From: Cyanobacteria bacterium OH_CBB_238
GTDB taxonomy: Bacteria; Cyanobacteriota; Vampirovibrionia; Gastranaerophilales; Gastranaerophilaceae
Assembly (NCBI GenBank): GCA_023409995.1
Contig: JAEYQN010000034.1
Coordinates: forward strand, 1-8,410
DNA length: 8,410 nt
Direction of reading: 5' to 3'
The translations under genes and the position numbers were made by a program. Under the pieces are notes generated by a model. It saw nothing but the letters and a program-made list of their open reading frames with translations. It did no database searches and was not told where the DNA came from. Positions 5,597 through 8,410 of the stretch are shown one piece after another (positions within the stretch are counted from its first letter, which is position 1; each line of letters starts with the position of its first letter).

Positions 5597-7378
5597 ATGA
5601 TAACAAAAACATCAATGAAGACAAGTGGATGTGGCGAAATAACAAGAGATAGCATTAACGCTGAAGTGACAGTTGCTGGTTGGGTTTCTACGGTTAGAGA
5701 CTTGGGCGGTATTATTTTTGTGGAATTGAGGGATCGTTCCGGCTTATTTCAGCTAGTTGCTGATCCTAATAAAAATCCTAAAGCTTATGATGTAGTCAGA
5801 AAAATTAAAGACGAATTTGTTATTCAGGCAAAGGGTATTGTTTCTCAGCGACCTGAAGAAACATACAATACTAAGCTTCCAACAGGAGAAGTAGAGCTTT
5901 ATCCTGAATCTGTTGAAATATTGTCTGAAGCAGCTCTATTGCCATTTCCTTTGGATAGTGATGATGTTAATGAAGATTTAAGATTAAAATATAGATACCT
6001 TGATATAAGAAGAGAAAAAACATTGGGTAATCTTGTGCTAAGACATAAAATTGTTACAGCAATAAGAAATTATTTAAATAATTTGGATTTTTTGGAAGTG
6101 GAAACTCCAATACTAATTAATACTACTCCAGAGGGAGCAAGAGATTATCTTGTTCCAAGCAGAGTGCATGAGGGTAAATTTTACGCCTTGCCTCAATCGC
6201 CTCAAATATTCAAACAATTGCTTATGGTTGGCGGTGTAGAAAGATACTATCAAATAGCTAAGTGTTTCAGGGATGAAGATTTAAGAGCGGATAGGCAGCC
6301 AGAATTTACTCAAATTGATATGGAAATGTCTTTTGTTGACCAACAAGATGTTCTTAATATGGTTGAAGGTCTTGTTGTAGATGCATTTAAAGTTGCTGGG
6401 GTGGAGGTTGATTCTTCATTCAAGGTCTTAACTTATAAAGAAGCTATGGATAGGTTTGGTAGTGATAAGCCTGATACGAGATTTGGGCTAGAGTTGTTTA
6501 ATATTACGGATATAATAGAATCTTCAGAATTTACTGCCTTAAAAGAGGTTATTCAGGCAGGTGGTACCGTAAGAGCAATTAAAATCCCGGGTATTGCAGG
6601 CTATTCCAGAAAAGAAATGGATGACTTGAGAAATCTAGCTATTTCTTTTGGCGCCAAAGGTCTTGCTAATATTACATATCTTGAAGATGGTAGTGCAAAA
6701 TCTCCTGTTTTAAAATTTATGACAGACGAACAGGCTAAAGAAATTCAGGATAGAGCTGAAGCGAAAGCCGGTGATGTGATTTTCTTTGTTGCAGATAAGC
6801 CAAAAGTTACTTTTGACGTATTAGGCAGACTTAGATTATACTTCGGTAAAAAATTGGGATTGGTTGAAGAAAATGCTCATGCCTTGTTGTGGGTTGTTGA
6901 TTTTCCTATGTTTGAATACTCAGAAGAAGAAGGCAGATATATGTCTGTTCACCATCCTTTTACAATGCCAAATATTGAAGACATTGATAAAATGGAATCA
7001 GATCCTGCAAATTGTAGGTCAATTGCCTACGATCTTGTTTACAACGGAAATGAATTAGGTGGTGGAAGTGTTAGAATCCACTCAGGCGAAATTCAGCAAC
7101 GAGTGTTTAAGGCTTTGGGGTTGACTGAAGAAGATATAAAACAGAAGTTTGCTTTTATGATAAATGCATTTAAATACGGAACACCTCCTCATGCTGGTTT
7201 GGCAATTGGTCTTGACCGTTTGGTTGCATTACTTTCCAAGACAGACTCTATTAGGGATGTAATAGCCTTCCCTAAAAACTCTTCTGCAAAATGTTTGATG
7301 ACCGAAGCTCCTGCAAGAGCTTCAGAACAACAGCTGAGAGAACTTCACTTGAAGGTTACGGCAAAGCTTGATAAATAA
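5597..7378 (+). CDS. aspS: Aspartyl-tRNA synthetase AspS
   Basis: Class IIb aminoacyl-tRNA synthetase that charges tRNA-Asp with aspartate in the cytoplasm. At 593 residues it is a normal bacterial-type enzyme. An OB-fold anticodon-binding domain (about 15-110) contains VAGWVSTVRDLGGIIFVELR (26-45). The catalytic core has motif 2, FRDEDLRADRQPEFTQID (224-241). A bacterial GAD insertion lies at about 290-410. NELGGGSVRIH (485-495) and motif 3 GLAIGLDRL (534-542) complete the active site. Leu36 in RDLG matches tRNA-Asp-specific enzymes; non-discriminating ones that I recall have His there. That predicts a discriminating enzyme, but it is one residue only. The start is uncertain: no clear Shine-Dalgarno precedes 5597, and Met7 (5615) begins MKTSGCGEI, which aligns flush with the E. 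coli N-terminus. It is probably co-transcribed with dnaA 42 bases downstream. Confidence 0.97.
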   Translation: MITKTSMKTSGCGEITRDSINAEVTVAGWVSTVRDLGGIIFVELRDRSGLFQLVADPNKNPKAYDVVRKIKDEFVIQAKGIVSQRPEETYNTKLPTGEVELYPESVEILSEAALLPFPLDSDDVNEDLRLKYRYLDIRREKTLGNLVLRHKIVTAIRNYLNNLDFLEVETPILINTTPEGARDYLVPSRVHEGKFYALPQSPQIFKQLLMVGGVERYYQIAKCFRDEDLRADRQPEFTQIDMEMSFVDQQDVLNMVEGLVVDAFKVAGVEVDSSFKVLTYKEAMDRFGSDKPDTRFGLELFNITDIIESSEFTALKEVIQAGGTVRAIKIPGIAGYSRKEMDDLRNLAISFGAKGLANITYLEDGSAKSPVLKFMTDEQAKEIQDRAEAKAGDVIFFVADKPKVTFDVLGRLRLYFGKKLGLVEENAHALLWVVDFPMFEYSEEEGRYMSVHHPFTMPNIEDIDKMESDPANCRSIAYDLVYNGNELGGGSVRIHSGEIQQRVFKALGLTEEDIKQKFAFMINAFKYGTPPHAGLAIGLDRLVALLSKTDSIRDVIAFPKNSSAKCLMTEAPARASEQQLRELHLKVTAKLDK

Positions 7379-7393
7379 TCAAGGATTGTCTAA

Positions 7394-7409
7394 TCGTTTA
7401 ATGAAACGA
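7394..7409 (+). other. Small hairpin between aspS and dnaA
   Basis: TCGTTT (7394-7399) and AAACGA (7404-7409) pair around an AATG loop. Only ATTT follows, so it is a poor terminator. It sits directly before the purine-rich AAAGGAA and the dnaA start and may affect translation or mRNA processing. Confidence 0.3.
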
Positions 7410-7420
7410 ATTTAAAGGAA

Positions 7421-8410
7421 ATGGAAGACATATCTCAAATATGGGACAAAGTCCTTGCTATACTTGAAGAACAAATACCCGCTTCGTCATATGTGCCGTG
7501 GGTATTACCTCTTATTCCTCATGATTATAATGGTAGTCAGTTTAGTGTTCTTTGTGGTCAATCTTTGGCTATTCAAATTATAAGAAAATCTCACCTTTCT
7601 CAAATCACTACCGCACTTGCTCAGGTACTTGGTAAGGAAGTTGAGTTTAGTGTTATTTATGATGAAGAATTATCAAAAAAATTAAAAAAAGTAAACCAAA
7701 AAAATAGAAAAGAAGAGCTTATTTCAAATATTGAAAGCAAGTTGCAGCCGTGTAAATACGACGGCTTAAAACAAATGCTTTCATCTTATAATCTTAATTT
7801 AAAATATAAGTTCGAAAATTTTGTTGTAGGTGAAAATAATAAGTTTGCCTATGGCGCTTCTATGACGGTTGCAAGGGAACCGGGTAAAAAATATAATCCT
7901 CTTTTTATATATGGAGGTTCGGGGTTGGGGAAAACTCACCTGATGCAGGCTATTGGTCATTATGTTCTTTATAATAACCCTAATCTGAAAGTAAAGTATG
8001 TTAAGACCGAAGAATTTGTTAATGACCTTGTTAACTCCTTATTTAAAGGCTTAGATAAGAGTTCCAAAATGAATAAATTTAGGGACAAGTACAGAAATGT
8101 TGATGTGCTGTTGATTGATGACATTCAATTTATTGAAGGCAAAGAACGCACAGAAATGGAAGTTTTTAATACTTTTGAAACATTGCATAATGCAGGTAAA
8201 CAAATAGTTATAACAAGTGATAGATTGCCAGAGGATATTCCTCTTTTATCAGATAGATTAAAAAGCCGTTTTCAGTGGGGATTGATTGCTGATATCCAAA
8301 TTCCTGATATTGAAACAAGGATGGCTATTTTAAGTAAATTAGCGAAAGATAATGGTATTGAATTAAAAGGTGATGTTGTTGAGTTTTTATCATCAGTTTA
8401 TAAGCGTAAT
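7421..8410 (+). CDS. dnaA: Chromosomal replication initiator DnaA (5' part, cut by window end)
   Basis: ATP-dependent initiator that binds DnaA boxes, melts the origin and helps load the helicase. The 330 visible codons cover domain I (1 to about 82, with WDKVLAILEEQIPASSYVPW at 8-27), a short charged Lys/Glu linker (about 83-125), and most of the AAA+ domain III. Seen there are Walker A GGSGLGKT (165-172), Walker B LLIDDIQF (230-237), sensor 1 ITSDR (264-268) and LSDRLKSRFQWGL (276-288) with the likely arginine finger Arg283. The usual PPD before ETR reads IPD (294-296). The DNA-binding domain IV lies beyond the window. The ATG at 7421 is the only sensible start because an in-frame stop lies at 7391-7393. 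However, the AGGA purine stretch ends only one base before it, closer than normal ribosome binding allows. It is probably in an operon with aspS. Confidence 0.97.
   Translation, partial: MEDISQIWDKVLAILEEQIPASSYVPWVLPLIPHDYNGSQFSVLCGQSLAIQIIRKSHLSQITTALAQVLGKEVEFSVIYDEELSKKLKKVNQKNRKEELISNIESKLQPCKYDGLKQMLSSYNLNLKYKFENFVVGENNKFAYGASMTVAREPGKKYNPLFIYGGSGLGKTHLMQAIGHYVLYNNPNLKVKYVKTEEFVNDLVNSLFKGLDKSSKMNKFRDKYRNVDVLLIDDIQFIEGKERTEMEVFNTFETLHNAGKQIVITSDRLPEDIPLLSDRLKSRFQWGLIADIQIPDIETRMAILSKLAKDNGIELKGDVVEFLSSVYKRN

Noticed and set aside
6864..7058. 64-codon forward ORF inside aspS
   Set aside because: Out-of-frame overlap with conserved aspS catalytic sequence.

Overview
This is an A+T-rich bacterial window (about one third G+C by eye) carrying six genes. 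All look chromosomal. In order they are adhE, rex, a reverse-strand DUF1796-type gene, a yitT-family gene, aspS, and the 5' part of dnaA, which runs off the right edge. I see no insertion sequence, phage gene, CRISPR array, tRNA or rRNA. A full-length AdhE under a Rex-type redox repressor points to a strictly or facultatively fermentative anaerobe. Low G+C Bacillota or a gut Vampirovibrionia/Gastranaerophilales-type lineage would both fit. The sequence alone does not settle this, and it is my inference.

Left part (1-3163): a 474-base leader with no supportable gene precedes adhE. It contains a perfect 11-bp-arm palindrome (302-329), a sigma-70-like promoter (402-430) and a second, shorter palindrome just downstream of that promoter (438-451). 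adhE (475-3117) encodes the bifunctional enzyme that reduces acetyl-CoA to ethanol, and it ends at a strong intrinsic terminator (3130-3163).

Middle (3164-5495): rex (3274-3894) has its own promoter, and its -35 region lies inside a near-consensus Rex box (3169-3186). That box and both palindromes in front of adhE share the core GTGA-N6-TCAC. The simplest reading is a self-contained redox circuit: Rex represses adhE and itself when NADH is low, and releases when NADH rises so that ethanol formation can reoxidise it. rex converges with the reverse-strand DUF1796-type gene (3896-4555), leaving one base between the stop codons. That gene and yitT (4659-5495) diverge from a compact region where a single A/T element reads as a -10 box on both strands.

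Right part (5496-8410): aspS (5597-7378) encodes aspartyl-tRNA synthetase. It is followed after 42 bases by dnaA (7421 onward, 330 codons visible), the replication initiator. No DnaA-box cluster is visible beside dnaA, so nothing here marks the replication origin.

No clearly new multi-gene system is present. The most interesting features are the local Rex circuit with three matching operators, an unusual Rex sequence, the bidirectional promoter with a possibly leaderless mRNA, and the odd translation signals of dnaA and aspS.
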